Below are positions 26,398 to 35,078 of a stretch of 64,000 bases of DNA, piece after piece. The DNA is taken from contig JAEZMV010000009.1 in the NCBI GenBank assembly GCA_023414875.1, forward strand, positions 123,039 to 187,038, written 5' to 3'. The notes under the pieces are model-generated. The model did no database searches, had not been told where the DNA came from, and saw only the letters and a list, made by a program, of their open reading frames with translations. Made by a program: the position numbers and the translations under genes. The DNA comes from Bacillota bacterium (GTDB taxonomy: Bacteria > Bacillota > Clostridia > Lachnospirales > Lachnospiraceae). Position 1 is the stretch's first letter, and every line of letters begins with the position of its first letter.

Positions 26398-27117
26398 ACG
26401 AAACGATTAGGTGTTATTGGAGGTTTAGGTCCGATTGCAACGGCATATTTTTATGAACTGATTATAAAGATGACTAACGCTAGCAAGGATCAGGAACACA
26501 TTGAAATGCTAATATTTAGCAAACCCTCGATTCCTGACAGGACGGATTATATCTTGGGAAAAAGTAAAGAAAATCCTGCCCCGTTCATGATAGAAATAGG
26601 CAGGCAGCTAGCCGGTATGGGAGCCGATCATATTGCGATACCCTGCATTACGGCACATTATTTTCATGATATATTATCAAAAGGAATGGGTGTTTCGATA
26701 ATACATATCATAAGAGAAACCGCGCTTCATTTAAAGGAGCACGGTATTCTTTGCGCTGGCATTATGGCTACGGAGGGAACGATTTACAGCGGACTATTCC
26801 AGGAAGAGCTTAACAGTCTGGGAATCGCGGCAATTGTACCCTCAAAAGAAAGACAAGCTGATGTTACAGACCTGATATATAAGAATGTTAAGGCGAACCA
26901 ACCGGTTGAAATTGATAAATTTCATCTGATATCCTCCCAGTTAAGAAACGAAGGTGCACAGGTAATTATTCTTGGTTGTACTGAACTATCCTTAATCAAG
27001 AGGGATTACGACATCGGTCCCGGATATATCGATGCGATGGAGGTTTTAGCGATGCGATCCATACAATTATGTGAAGCAAAACTAAAGGAGGAATATCATT
27101 CCTTAATCACAACATAA
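26398..27117 (+). CDS. Aspartate/glutamate-type racemase, apparent ACG start
   Basis: 240 residues. The frame with KRLGVIGGLGPIATAYFYEL begins after a stop at 26377. No ATG, GTG or TTG occurs before 26470, which would delete the conserved GGLGP motif. An ACG at 26398 sits seven bases after AGAGGGGAA, where family members have ATG. The two catalytic cysteines are present (IPCITAHYF and LGCTELSL), as in cofactor-independent Asp/Glu racemases. Position in a dlt-like operon suggests that it supplies a D-amino acid to the neighbouring ligase. Which amino acid is unknown; low expression from ACG, a real mutation or a base-call error are all possible. Confidence 0.8.
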   Translation, partial: TKRLGVIGGLGPIATAYFYELIIKMTNASKDQEHIEMLIFSKPSIPDRTDYILGKSKENPAPFMIEIGRQLAGMGADHIAIPCITAHYFHDILSKGMGVSIIHIIRETALHLKEHGILCAGIMATEGTIYSGLFQEELNSLGIAAIVPSKERQADVTDLIYKNVKANQPVEIDKFHLISSQLRNEGAQVIILGCTELSLIKRDYDIGPGYIDAMEVLAMRSIQLCEAKLKEEYHSLITT

Positions 27118-27145
27118 ATCAATGAAGCAGGAAAGGCATAGAACA

Positions 27146-28657
27146 ATGCAGAGAAATGTAATGGAGTACTTGGAACAGACAGTAGGAAGAGTTCCAACTA
27201 AGATAGCGTATGCGAATGAGGATACGGGTGTTACCTTCAGCGAAGTATATGACAGGGCAAGAGCCATTGGTACTTATTTAAACTCAGAAGGACATGTGAA
27301 AGAACCGATTGTTGTTTTTATGGGAAAACATCCGAGGACCATAGTTACCTTTTACGGTGTCATTTATTCGGGTAATTACTATGTACCGATTGATGAGGAA
27401 ATGCCAAGGCACCGAATTGAATTAATCTTTGAAAGCCTAAAGCCCAAAGCAGTCATCTGCGATCAAGAAACCGTTAAGGTTCTTGAGTCATTTTCTTATC
27501 AAGGAAATGTGTATTCCTATGAAGATATGATTCAGACCCCCATTATGGATAATGTCCTTTATCAGATACGGGAGAGGCAAATTGATACAGATCCGATCTA
27601 TATTGTATTCACCTCCGGCTCTACCGGTGTACCTAAGGGAGTTGTTGCCTGCCATCGTTCGGTGATTGATTATATTGAGAGCCTTTCAGAAGTACTTGGA
27701 TTTAGTGAGGATACTGTATTTGGTAATCAGACTCCGCTTTACGTGGATGCCTGCTTGAAGGAATTGTATCCGACCCTTAAATTCGGTGCGACAACCTATA
27801 TTGTTCCGAAGAGTTTTTTCTTATTCCCTTTAAAACTTGTGGATTTTTTAAATGAGCATAAAATTAATACGGTATGTTGGGTGGTTTCAGCCTTGACGAT
27901 GATTTCTGCCTTTGGAGCACTTGAGAAAGCAGTTCCTAACTATCTGCATACGATTGCTTTCGGAAGCGAAGTATTTCCGATTAAGCAATATAATCTCTGG
28001 AAGAAACATCTGCCGAAGGCACGCTTTATCAACCTGTACGGGCCGACGGAGGCGACCGGAATGTCCTGTTATTATGAGGTGAACCGTGATTTTGCATTGG
28101 ATGAGATGATACCGATTGGAAGGCCATTTAAAAATACGGAAATTATATTATTGGATGAAAGTAATCAAATACCAAAGCAGGGTGAGCCTGGAGAAATCTG
28201 TATCAGAGGCACATCCTTAACCTTGGGTTATTATAAGAATTTTGAAAAGACGAACGAGGTATTTGTTCAAAACCCGTTAAATGATGCTTATCCTGAATTG
28301 ATCTACCGTACCGGTGATCTTGGAAAATATAATGAACGTGGTGAGTTAATGTTCGTGTCCCGAAAGGATAATCAGATTAAGCATATGGGACACCGGATAG
28401 AGCTGGGCGAGATTGAAATCGTAGCCAATCAGATGGATGGGATGAAGAGTGCCTGCTGTATCTTTGACCAGGAGAAGAAAAAAATCGTATTATATTATGT
28501 AGGAGATATGTCGTTAGCCCAGGTGGCTTTTTATCTGAAGGAAAAGTTGCCTAGATATATGATACCGAATGTAATTGAAGCTCTTGAAGAGATGCCTTTA
28601 ACCTCTAACGGAAAAATCAACCGTGTTCTGTTAAAGGATAAATATTATAATAAATAA
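27146..28657 (+). CDS. DltA-like amino-acid adenylating enzyme
   Basis: About 503 residues from the ATG at 27146 (MQRNVMEYLEQ), nine bases after AGGAAAGG; an ATG at 27122 lies before that site. ANL-superfamily motifs are in order: VFTSGSTGVPKGV, the aspartate expected to hold the amino group in YVDACLKELYP, NLYGPTEATG, YRTGDLG and the catalytic lysine in NGKINR. Size and order of neighbours match DltA, which charges D-alanine onto the carrier DltC. The segment equal to DltA's FCGEV reads FGSEV, losing the cysteine tied to D-Ala selection, so another amino acid is possible. Confidence 0.82.
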   Translation: MQRNVMEYLEQTVGRVPTKIAYANEDTGVTFSEVYDRARAIGTYLNSEGHVKEPIVVFMGKHPRTIVTFYGVIYSGNYYVPIDEEMPRHRIELIFESLKPKAVICDQETVKVLESFSYQGNVYSYEDMIQTPIMDNVLYQIRERQIDTDPIYIVFTSGSTGVPKGVVACHRSVIDYIESLSEVLGFSEDTVFGNQTPLYVDACLKELYPTLKFGATTYIVPKSFFLFPLKLVDFLNEHKINTVCWVVSALTMISAFGALEKAVPNYLHTIAFGSEVFPIKQYNLWKKHLPKARFINLYGPTEATGMSCYYEVNRDFALDEMIPIGRPFKNTEIILLDESNQIPKQGEPGEICIRGTSLTLGYYKNFEKTNEVFVQNPLNDAYPELIYRTGDLGKYNERGELMFVSRKDNQIKHMGHRIELGEIEIVANQMDGMKSACCIFDQEKKKIVLYYVGDMSLAQVAFYLKEKLPRYMIPNVIEALEEMPLTSNGKINRVLLKDKYYNK

Positions 28658-28685
28658 AAACATGCTAAAGCACATGGAGGGTAAT

Positions 28686-28916
28686 ATGGATATTATTTTA
28701 GAAATATTAAGCGGATTACATCCGGAAGTGGATTTTGACACCTGTGATACTTTAATTGATGATAAAATCATTGATTCCTTTGATATAGTTTCGATTATTT
28801 CGGATATCAGTGATGAATTTGATATAACGATTCCGGTAGAGGAGATTGTTCCGAAGAATTTTAATTCTGCTAAGGCGTTGTATGCAATGGTAACACGTTT
28901 GCTTGACGAGGAATAA
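28686..28916 (+). CDS. DltC-like acyl/aminoacyl carrier protein
   Basis: 76 residues from the ATG at 28686, five bases after GGAGG; a frame from 28662 is less likely. A short acidic four-helix carrier fold is evident with the phosphopantetheine serine in IDSFDIVSI. It is 28 bases behind the adenylating enzyme and 14 before the MBOAT gene, the same place as dltC in the dlt operon. It should carry the activated amino acid to the membrane step. Confidence 0.85.
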   Translation: MDIILEILSGLHPEVDFDTCDTLIDDKIIDSFDIVSIISDISDEFDITIPVEEIVPKNFNSAKALYAMVTRLLDEE

Positions 28917-28930
28917 TCATAGGGGGTATT

Positions 28931-30523
28931 ATGCTTTTTACATCATATCGCTTTATCTTATTTCTTATCGTTTTATTTGTAGTTTATTATATCATTCCAA
29001 AGAAGTTTCAATGGATGCTTTTGCTATTTGCCAGCTATGTATTTTACAGCTACGCGGGTATCAAGTATCTGGTATACATATTGGTAACAACCGTTACGAC
29101 CTATCTGATCAGCAGAAGGTTGAATCAGATTCAGACAGTTCAGGCTTCCTATCTCAAGGAAAGACGGGAAGAACTGTCCAGGGAGGAACGAAAGGCCTAC
29201 AAAGCTTCCATGAAGTCACGACAAAGAAGATGGCTCGTTCTTTGCCTTCTGATTAATTTTGGTATACTGGCTGTAATTAAGTATGGTGATTTTACAATTA
29301 ATAATATCAACAGTATCTTAGATTTGTTCCATATCGATAAAAAGTTAACATTAGTCGGATTTGTATTACCACTTGGAATTTCATTTTACACGTTTCAAAC
29401 GATGGGATACTTGATTGACGTCTATCGTGAGAAATATTCCTACGAAAAGAATATTTTTAAGCTGGCACTATTTATATCATTTTTTCCTCAACTAATCCAA
29501 GGGCCGATTAACCGCTTTGATGATTTGAAGGAGACTTTATTCTCAGAACATTCTTATCAGATTAAAAATGTATCCTTTGGCTTGCAAAGGATATTATGGG
29601 GCTTCTTTAAAAAGCTGGTGATCGCTGACCGTCTTTTGGTGGGAGTTAATACGATAATTCGAAATCCTGAAGAGTTCCAGGGTGTTTATGTTTTAGTAGG
29701 TATGTTTTTTTATGCGATTACTTTATATGCCGATTTTACAGGTGGTATTGATATTGCCATCGGTGCTGCTGAGGTACTGGGTATTCGTGTGAAGGAGAAC
29801 TTTGAACGTCCTTATTTCTCTAAATCCATCGCAGAGTATTGGAGAAGATGGCATATATCACTTGGTACTTGGTTTAAAGAATATATGTTTTATCCGATTT
29901 CAGTTAGTAAATCAATGCTGAACCTGTCTAAATTCTGCAAAAAGCATATGGGAGAATGGATTGGAAAGAGAATCTCCATCTATTTAGCTTCTATCATTGT
30001 ATGGTTTACGACCGGAATCTGGCATGGTGCTGCGTGGAACTTTATTGTGTGGGGATTGCTAAATTGCCTTGTTATTCTAGTGTCTCAGGAGTGTATGCCG
30101 CTCTATGAGAAATTCCATAAGAAATTTCACGTAGGTCATACCTTTTGGTATCGATTGTTTCAGGTTGGTCGGACCTTCTGGCTGATGAGCTTTTTACGTA
30201 CCTTTGACTGTTACCGTGATGTCGGTACTACGTTTAAAATGTATGGAACAATCGTTACAAAGTTTAATATAGCAGAACTATTTCAAGGGGGCCTGATGAA
30301 GCTGGGTTTAACCGCCTCCGATTATTTTGTATTAGCACTTGGTGTTATAGTGTTACTTACGGTAAGTATGATGGGCCGTTCTTGTAGTGTAAGAGAAAAA
30401 CTCGCTGCCAGACCGGTATTACTCCGATATGCAACGTATTTTGTTGCTTTTCTCGCAATTTTGTTATTAGGTGCATATGGAGTTGGATACGATTCCAGTC
30501 AATTTATATATAGTCAGTTTTAA
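28931..30523 (+). CDS. DltB-like MBOAT transferase
   Basis: 530 residues, start after AGGGGGTATT. About ten membrane helices. MBOAT motifs: the conserved PLGISFYTFQ, YWRRWHISLGTWFKEYMFYP and the catalytic histidine in TGIWHGAAWNFI. DltB and relatives move an acyl or aminoacyl group from a carrier protein across the membrane to an outside acceptor. Here it follows the carrier gene and precedes the SGNH protein, so it should export the amino acid charged by the DltA-like enzyme. Confidence 0.9.
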   Translation: MLFTSYRFILFLIVLFVVYYIIPKKFQWMLLLFASYVFYSYAGIKYLVYILVTTVTTYLISRRLNQIQTVQASYLKERREELSREERKAYKASMKSRQRRWLVLCLLINFGILAVIKYGDFTINNINSILDLFHIDKKLTLVGFVLPLGISFYTFQTMGYLIDVYREKYSYEKNIFKLALFISFFPQLIQGPINRFDDLKETLFSEHSYQIKNVSFGLQRILWGFFKKLVIADRLLVGVNTIIRNPEEFQGVYVLVGMFFYAITLYADFTGGIDIAIGAAEVLGIRVKENFERPYFSKSIAEYWRRWHISLGTWFKEYMFYPISVSKSMLNLSKFCKKHMGEWIGKRISIYLASIIVWFTTGIWHGAAWNFIVWGLLNCLVILVSQECMPLYEKFHKKFHVGHTFWYRLFQVGRTFWLMSFLRTFDCYRDVGTTFKMYGTIVTKFNIAELFQGGLMKLGLTASDYFVLALGVIVLLTVSMMGRSCSVREKLAARPVLLRYATYFVAFLAILLLGAYGVGYDSSQFIYSQF

Positions 30524-30573
30524 AATTATTTCGCTGAAATGAGATAAACAGCAGGATATGATTGGAGTTATGA

Positions 30574-31701
30574 ATGAAAGTAAAACATCTATTAGAAAAG
30601 TTAAAAAGATTTTTCAGTAAAAAACTTCTATTTAACAGTTTAGTTATATGCTTTGTATTTGTTGTTTTAATCTTATTACAAGGCCTGCTAATGCCCAAAT
30701 ACATGACGGAAATCCATGAGGGAAATTTAATCGAGGAATATTATGATGAAACAAAGGATCATGATGTGATCTTTGTTGGTGACTGTGAGGTATTCTCTAA
30801 CTTTTCCCCGGTTACTCTATGGGAGGATTATGGCATCTCAAGCTATATCAGAGGAAGTGCTCAGCAGCTGCTCTGGCATTCTTATTATCTGTTGGAGGAT
30901 ACATTACGTTATGAAAAGCCTGAGGTAGTCGTATTCAATGTTCTGGCAATGAAGTATAACGAGCCGCAGAAGGAAGCCTATAATCGTTTGACCTTAGATG
31001 GAATGAAATTCTCAAAAGTAAAAATCGATGCAATCAATGCATCAATGCTGGAGGAGGAATCCTTTGTTTCCTATCTGTTTCCGATTTTGCGGTATCATTC
31101 CAGATGGAATGAGCTTAAGGCCGAAGATTTTAAATATCTGTTCCATAAGGATACCGTTTCCCATAATGGTTATCTGATGCGAGTGGATGTAAAACCGGTT
31201 GATACAGTTCCGGAGGGCAGAAAGCTCCCTGATTACCAGTTTGGTGATAACAGTTATGACTATCTAAACCGCATCACGAAGCTTTGCAAAGAAAATGATA
31301 TCGAACTCATTTTGATAAAATCGCCAAGTGTATATCCTTATTGGTACGAGGAATGGGATGAGCAGATGGTGCAGTATGCAAAGGATAATGAATTAACCTA
31401 TATTAATTTTCTAGAATGTGTGGACGAGATAGGAATTGATTATAGTACCGACACATATGATGGCGGACTTCACCTTAATCTTTCCGGTGCTGAGAAATTA
31501 ACCGATTACTTTGGTAAGCTATTAATTGAAAACTATGAGTTAACCGATCATAGAAATGATCCTAAGTACAAGAACATATGGGATGAAAAAATTGATTTCT
31601 ACTATGAAATGAAGGAAGATCAGGAAGAGGAACTACAGAAATACGGTTATCTGAAAAGCTATGGTGCTGCGGTGCCAAATGAAGATGATAATCTAGAGTA
31701 A
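30574..31701 (+). CDS. DltD-like SGNH-fold membrane protein
   Basis: 375 residues, start after GATTGGAGTT. One N-terminal membrane helix (about 20-40), then an SGNH-type domain. Block I reads VIFVGDCEVFSNFSP, with cysteine where the catalytic serine of GDS is usual; the C-terminal catalytic pair is in DTYDGGLHLNLSGAEKL. The same GDC form occurs in clostridial relatives. In dlt operons DltD completes transfer to teichoic acid; by position this is the final transferase of the pathway. It is the last gene of the operon; an inverted repeat follows at 31736. Confidence 0.8.
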   Translation: MKVKHLLEKLKRFFSKKLLFNSLVICFVFVVLILLQGLLMPKYMTEIHEGNLIEEYYDETKDHDVIFVGDCEVFSNFSPVTLWEDYGISSYIRGSAQQLLWHSYYLLEDTLRYEKPEVVVFNVLAMKYNEPQKEAYNRLTLDGMKFSKVKIDAINASMLEEESFVSYLFPILRYHSRWNELKAEDFKYLFHKDTVSHNGYLMRVDVKPVDTVPEGRKLPDYQFGDNSYDYLNRITKLCKENDIELILIKSPSVYPYWYEEWDEQMVQYAKDNELTYINFLECVDEIGIDYSTDTYDGGLHLNLSGAEKLTDYFGKLLIENYELTDHRNDPKYKNIWDEKIDFYYEMKEDQEEELQKYGYLKSYGAAVPNEDDNLE

Positions 31702-31735
31702 GGAGAGTAGTGTGAATTAAAAAGCAATATTCACA

Positions 31736-31757
31736 AAGCGAATTAGAAAATTCGCTT
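31736..31757 (+). repeat. Inverted repeat sharing the 20861 unit
   Basis: Perfect 9-bp arms AAGCGAATT / AATTCGCTT with loop AGAA. The left arm and its flank ATTCACAAAGCGAATTA are the same as the entry into the tandem array at 20861. There is no T run, so a terminator is uncertain. Confidence 0.7.
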
Positions 31758-31871
31758 AGGAAGAACTGTGATGTTCGTGCAGTGGCACTCACACCTTGTT
31801 CTTCCGGCGTTTTGAGCTGCATCAAATATGTAGAAAATTTACAGGTAATGAAGAAAGGCATGGGGATTACT

Positions 31872-32426
31872 ATGAAAAAAGGATTATTAGTATTAGTTGT
31901 CTTATTATTGTTGGCAGGCTGTAGTAAGGATAAAGAAGTTCCTGCATCTAAGACCGAGGATATAGGAACAAAAGAGGATACGTCAAAGGATGATGCAAAA
32001 GAAACCACATCGACTAAACCGGGCTTTGAATTTGATTATAATGGAGTAACCATTCCAATGAATGTAGATGCAGCTCCGGTGGTTGAAGCACTCGGTGAAA
32101 CCACTGCCTATATGGAAGCTGCCAGCTGTGCTTTCCAGGGTCTTGACAAATTCTTCACTTATAGCGGATTTGAATTATCTACCTATCCGGACGGAGAAAA
32201 AGACATGGTATACTCCGTATATTTTCTGGATGATTCTGTGACTACCAAAGAGGGCATCTATATTGGATCTTCGAAAGATGATGTTATTGCTGCATACGGA
32301 GAGGATTATACCGAGAAATCAAGTCAGATAGCCTATACCATGGGTGAAACAGAGTTGGCTTTTATCCTGGAAGAGGATATGGTTACATCAATTACGTATT
32401 CCGCAATCGTGGAAGGTATGAATTAA
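31872..32426 (+). CDS. Secreted lipoprotein of unknown function
   Basis: 184 residues from the ATG at 31872, about six bases after GGGGA; the longer frame from 31782 lacks a ribosome site. The first 17 residues are a lipoprotein signal with lipobox LLAGC. A Lys/Asp/Thr-rich spacer (about 20-55) precedes a compact domain of about 130 residues (FDYNGVTIPMNVDAAPVVEA; GIYIGSSKDDVIAAYG). The second segment resembles a beta-lactamase-inhibitor-like or SmpA/BamE-type fold often seen in clostridial lipoproteins. No function assigned. It ends before a good terminator. Confidence 0.7.
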   Translation: MKKGLLVLVVLLLLAGCSKDKEVPASKTEDIGTKEDTSKDDAKETTSTKPGFEFDYNGVTIPMNVDAAPVVEALGETTAYMEAASCAFQGLDKFFTYSGFELSTYPDGEKDMVYSVYFLDDSVTTKEGIYIGSSKDDVIAAYGEDYTEKSSQIAYTMGETELAFILEEDMVTSITYSAIVEGMN

Positions 32427-32477
32427 TTACTTATTATCGATATCGTATATGGAGTGACAGGGAAAATATTTGTTTTA

Positions 32478-32514
32478 AAAATCGGGTAGCCTAGAGTAGG
32501 TTACCCGATTTTTA
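32478..32514 (+). terminator. Terminator after the lipoprotein
   Basis: AAATCGGGTA / TACCCGATTT with an inner CCTA/TAGG pairing and a T run at 32511. Confidence 0.88.
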
Positions 32515-32736
32515 TATCTCATAGGATGGATAGCCGGATAAATTGATTATATACAAGTTCGATAACAATATCTTCAAAATTAAAAAGTATATTTACATGC
32601 TAACTGGATACCATAAATAAAAATACGAATGAGGTAATTATTAATATAATTACAAATACCGTTACAAAAGCCAATCCTGCATAGGAGAATATTCTTCCTG
32701 TGCCCAGGCTAATGAAAATCGTATGGAGGTGATAGC

Positions 32737-32976
32737 GTGAAAATTGGTAATACAATAGCACCGCATGAGGCATTGGAACTTCATGAGCTAGTAACTTTTA
32801 AAAATGTATGTGCAACCAAATCAGCTGCCATGGCGGCACTTGTTAAGGATGAGGAACTAAAAGGGATACTTCAACAGGATTTTACGGTAGGAAGAGAACA
32901 CATTAAGGAATTAAATGAATTAATGGTTGGTGCAAGTACAGCCTTTAGTACTTCTTCGAAAGCAACAGTAGGTTAA
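32737..32976 (+). CDS. Small spore-coat-associated protein
   Basis: 79 residues from a GTG at 32737 that follows GGAGGTGATAGC. A helical protein rich in Glu/Leu (HEALELHELVTFKNVC) resembling the first member of clostridial CotF-like gene pairs, with a histidine-containing ferritin-like helix pair. The next gene is CotF-like and starts 27 bases later, so both are probably made in the mother cell during sporulation. No sigma-E/K promoter could be defined with confidence. Confidence 0.65.
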   Translation: MKIGNTIAPHEALELHELVTFKNVCATKSAAMAALVKDEELKGILQQDFTVGREHIKELNELMVGASTAFSTSSKATVG

Positions 32977-33003
32977 TATTTATTTTTGAGAGAGAGGTAA
33001 AGA

Positions 33004-33303
33004 ATGGCAAATATAATTCAAAATATAGCCGGTATGGGAAATATGACGGAGCAAGTTATTGCAACAGATTTACTTTTGGCATCTAAGACTGCAATTAAAA
33101 ATTATGCCTCAGCAATAGCCGAAGCAACATCTCCGGAGGTTACAAACACCTTACGCAGACAGCTGGATGATGCGATCAATGCTCATGGAAGAATATCTAC
33201 CTACATGATGAACAAAGGATTTTATAATGCTTATGAGCCACAAGCTCAGATGAGTATGGACAGACAAGCATCCGAAACGGTAATGAGCATTAATCAGCCT
33301 TAA
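33004..33303 (+). CDS. CotF-family spore coat protein
   Basis: 99 residues, start after GAGAGAGGTAAAG. The core LLLASKTAIKNYASAIAEATSPEVTNTLRRQLDDAINAHGRISTYMM-type helices and a C-terminal MNKGFYNAYEP match the Coat F domain, including the usual YMMNKGFYNAY ending. The protein should lie in the spore coat. It is transcribed with the preceding small gene. Because the fold is a short ferritin-like helix bundle, other structural roles in the coat are possible. Confidence 0.85.
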   Translation: MANIIQNIAGMGNMTEQVIATDLLLASKTAIKNYASAIAEATSPEVTNTLRRQLDDAINAHGRISTYMMNKGFYNAYEPQAQMSMDRQASETVMSINQP

Positions 33304-33417
33304 CAATTTTGCTTACAAGGTTCAAGGATTATCAAGGAATGTTTCATATGCTTTATAAGCAATACTGTTTCACTAGAAATAGTTAAAATGATTTATGCAT
33401 AAAGAAGAAATATTTCA

Positions 33418-33446
33418 TTGACTTTATCTAATGCTGATAATATAAT
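33418..33446 (+). promoter_or_regulatory. Sigma-A promoter of the thiamine operon
   Basis: TTGACT (33418-33423) and TATAAT (33441-33446), 17-base spacer, placed just before the TPP riboswitch. Confidence 0.75.
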
Positions 33447-33461
33447 GAAAAAAATGAATCG

Positions 33462-33546
33462 TATCGGGAGCTTGTGTGCAGGCTGAGAGGAAACAATAGT
33501 TTCGACCGTACCTGATTTGGGTAATGCCAACGTAGGGAATAACATG
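33462..33546 (+). promoter_or_regulatory. TPP (THI-box) riboswitch
   Basis: Contains the conserved GCAGGCTGAGAGG and ACCTGATTTGGGTAATGCC, then CGTAGGGAA. It is followed at 33562 by an intrinsic terminator, so thiamine pyrophosphate should stop transcription of the thi genes. Confidence 0.97.
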
Positions 33547-33561
33547 GATGATATTTTATTT

Positions 33562-33597
33562 ATGGGATGTACCTTGCTGAGGTACATCCCATTTTTT
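33562..33597 (+). terminator. Riboswitch-controlled terminator
   Basis: ATGGGATGTACC / GGTACATCCCAT with a seven-base loop and a T run, just after the THI box and before thiC. Confidence 0.93.
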
Positions 33598-33649
33598 ACT
33601 ATTTTTTTAGCAAAAAAAACTTAATTAAATCAAAGAAGGAGATGTTCTC

Positions 33650-33711
33650 ATGTCAATCAAAAAATATCACTAGCAGGTATTTTAGTAGCAATCGGTAAAA
33701 ATCAATCATAA
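33650..33711 (+). pseudogene. thiW remnant
   Basis: After AGAAGGAGATG an ATG opens MSIKKYH then stops. Adding one A to the A6 run restores MSIKKISLAGILVAIG, which matches the N-terminus of ThiW, the hydroxyethylthiazole transporter S component. Even with the frame restored it ends after 20 codons, so most of the gene has been deleted. Confidence 0.65.
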
Positions 33712-33762
33712 ATAATATGGGATGGTATTAATTACAAAACTATAATAGAAGGGTAATAAGAT

Positions 33763-35064
33763 ATGAATTATAAAACGCAAATGGAAGCCGCTAAAAAAGG
33801 CTTTATTACGAAGGAAATGCAGATCGTTTCACAAAAGGAAGGAGTAGATCTTGAAATCTTAAGAGAACGTATTGCAGCAGGAACAATAGCTATACCTGCA
33901 AATAGGTTACATAAATCACTTAGCCCGGAAGGAATTGGGGAAGGATTAAAGACTAAAATGAATGTTAATCTTGGGGTATCAGGAGATTGCGCCGATTACG
34001 GGAGAGAGTTTGAAAAGGTGAAGCTATCTATTGATCTTGGTGTTGAAGCAATCATGGATCTGAGTAATTATGGTAAGACCAATACCTTTCGGCAGGAGCT
34101 GGTTGATTATTCACCTGCAATGATTGGTACGGTGCCGATATATGATGCTATCGGTTATCTGGAGAAGGACCTTATGGATATCTCTGCAAAGGATTTTCTA
34201 AAGGTAGTGGAAGCCCATGCAAAACAGGGTGTGGACTTTATGACAATTCATGCAGGTATCAATAAAAGAGCAGTAGGGAGCTTTAAAAACTCAAAGAGGT
34301 TAACGAATATCGTTTCCCGAGGTGGTTCATTATTATTTGCCTGGATGGAAATGACCGGTAATGAGAATCCATTTTATGAGTATTATGATGATGTTCTTGA
34401 TATTTTATATGAACATGATGTGACAATCAGCCTTGGAGATGCACTTCGACCGGGAAGTATCCATGACAGTTCAGATGCAGGTCAGATAACAGAATTAATT
34501 GAACTGGGCCAGCTGACAAAAAGGGCGTGGGCAAGAAATGTTCAGGTTTTGGTAGAAGGACCGGGACACATGGCTATGAATGAAATTGCGGCAAACATGA
34601 TACTACAGAAGAGGCTTTGTCATGGAGCACCCTTTTATGTACTTGGCCCTTTAGTTACTGACATTGCACCCGGTTATGACCATATAACCTCTGCCATCGG
34701 AGGGGCAATTGCTGCAGCAAACGGTGCTGATTTTCTATGCTATGTTACTCCTGCCGAACATCTTAGGTTACCCGATCTGTCAGATGTAAAGGAAGGAATC
34801 ATTGCTTCGAAAATAGCTGCCCATGCCGCTGATATAGCAAAAGGAATTCCTGGGGCAAGAGATATTGATAATAAGATGAGTGATGCAAGAAGAAGAATTG
34901 ATTGGGAAGAAATGTTCTCGTATGCCCTTGATCCCAAAAAAGCAAGGGAATATTTTGAGAGTGCTCCACCCTCAGATAAACATAGCTGTTCAATGTGCGG
35001 AAAGATGTGTGCGATGCGTACCACGAATAAAATTCTGAATGGAGAAAGGGTTGAAATCCTTTAG
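33763..35064 (+). CDS. thiC: Phosphomethylpyrimidine synthase
   Basis: 433 residues, the short clostridial form without the long N-terminal extension. Start after AGAAGGGTAATAAGAT. Central barrel motifs VEGPGHM, LGPLVTDIAPGYDH and AAANGADFLCYVTPAEHL are intact. The C-terminal CSMCGKMCAMR holds the three cysteines for the radical-SAM [4Fe-4S] cluster. It turns aminoimidazole ribotide into HMP phosphate. It heads the TPP-riboswitch operon; thiM begins 14 bases after its stop. Confidence 0.97.
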   Translation: MNYKTQMEAAKKGFITKEMQIVSQKEGVDLEILRERIAAGTIAIPANRLHKSLSPEGIGEGLKTKMNVNLGVSGDCADYGREFEKVKLSIDLGVEAIMDLSNYGKTNTFRQELVDYSPAMIGTVPIYDAIGYLEKDLMDISAKDFLKVVEAHAKQGVDFMTIHAGINKRAVGSFKNSKRLTNIVSRGGSLLFAWMEMTGNENPFYEYYDDVLDILYEHDVTISLGDALRPGSIHDSSDAGQITELIELGQLTKRAWARNVQVLVEGPGHMAMNEIAANMILQKRLCHGAPFYVLGPLVTDIAPGYDHITSAIGGAIAAANGADFLCYVTPAEHLRLPDLSDVKEGIIASKIAAHAADIAKGIPGARDIDNKMSDARRRIDWEEMFSYALDPKKAREYFESAPPSDKHSCSMCGKMCAMRTTNKILNGERVEIL

Positions 35065-35078
35065 AAAGAGGTGTGAAC

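Noticed and set aside
26470..27117. Racemase start at the first ATG (26470)
   Set aside because: It would remove the conserved GGLGP segment that lies in frame upstream behind a good ribosome site.
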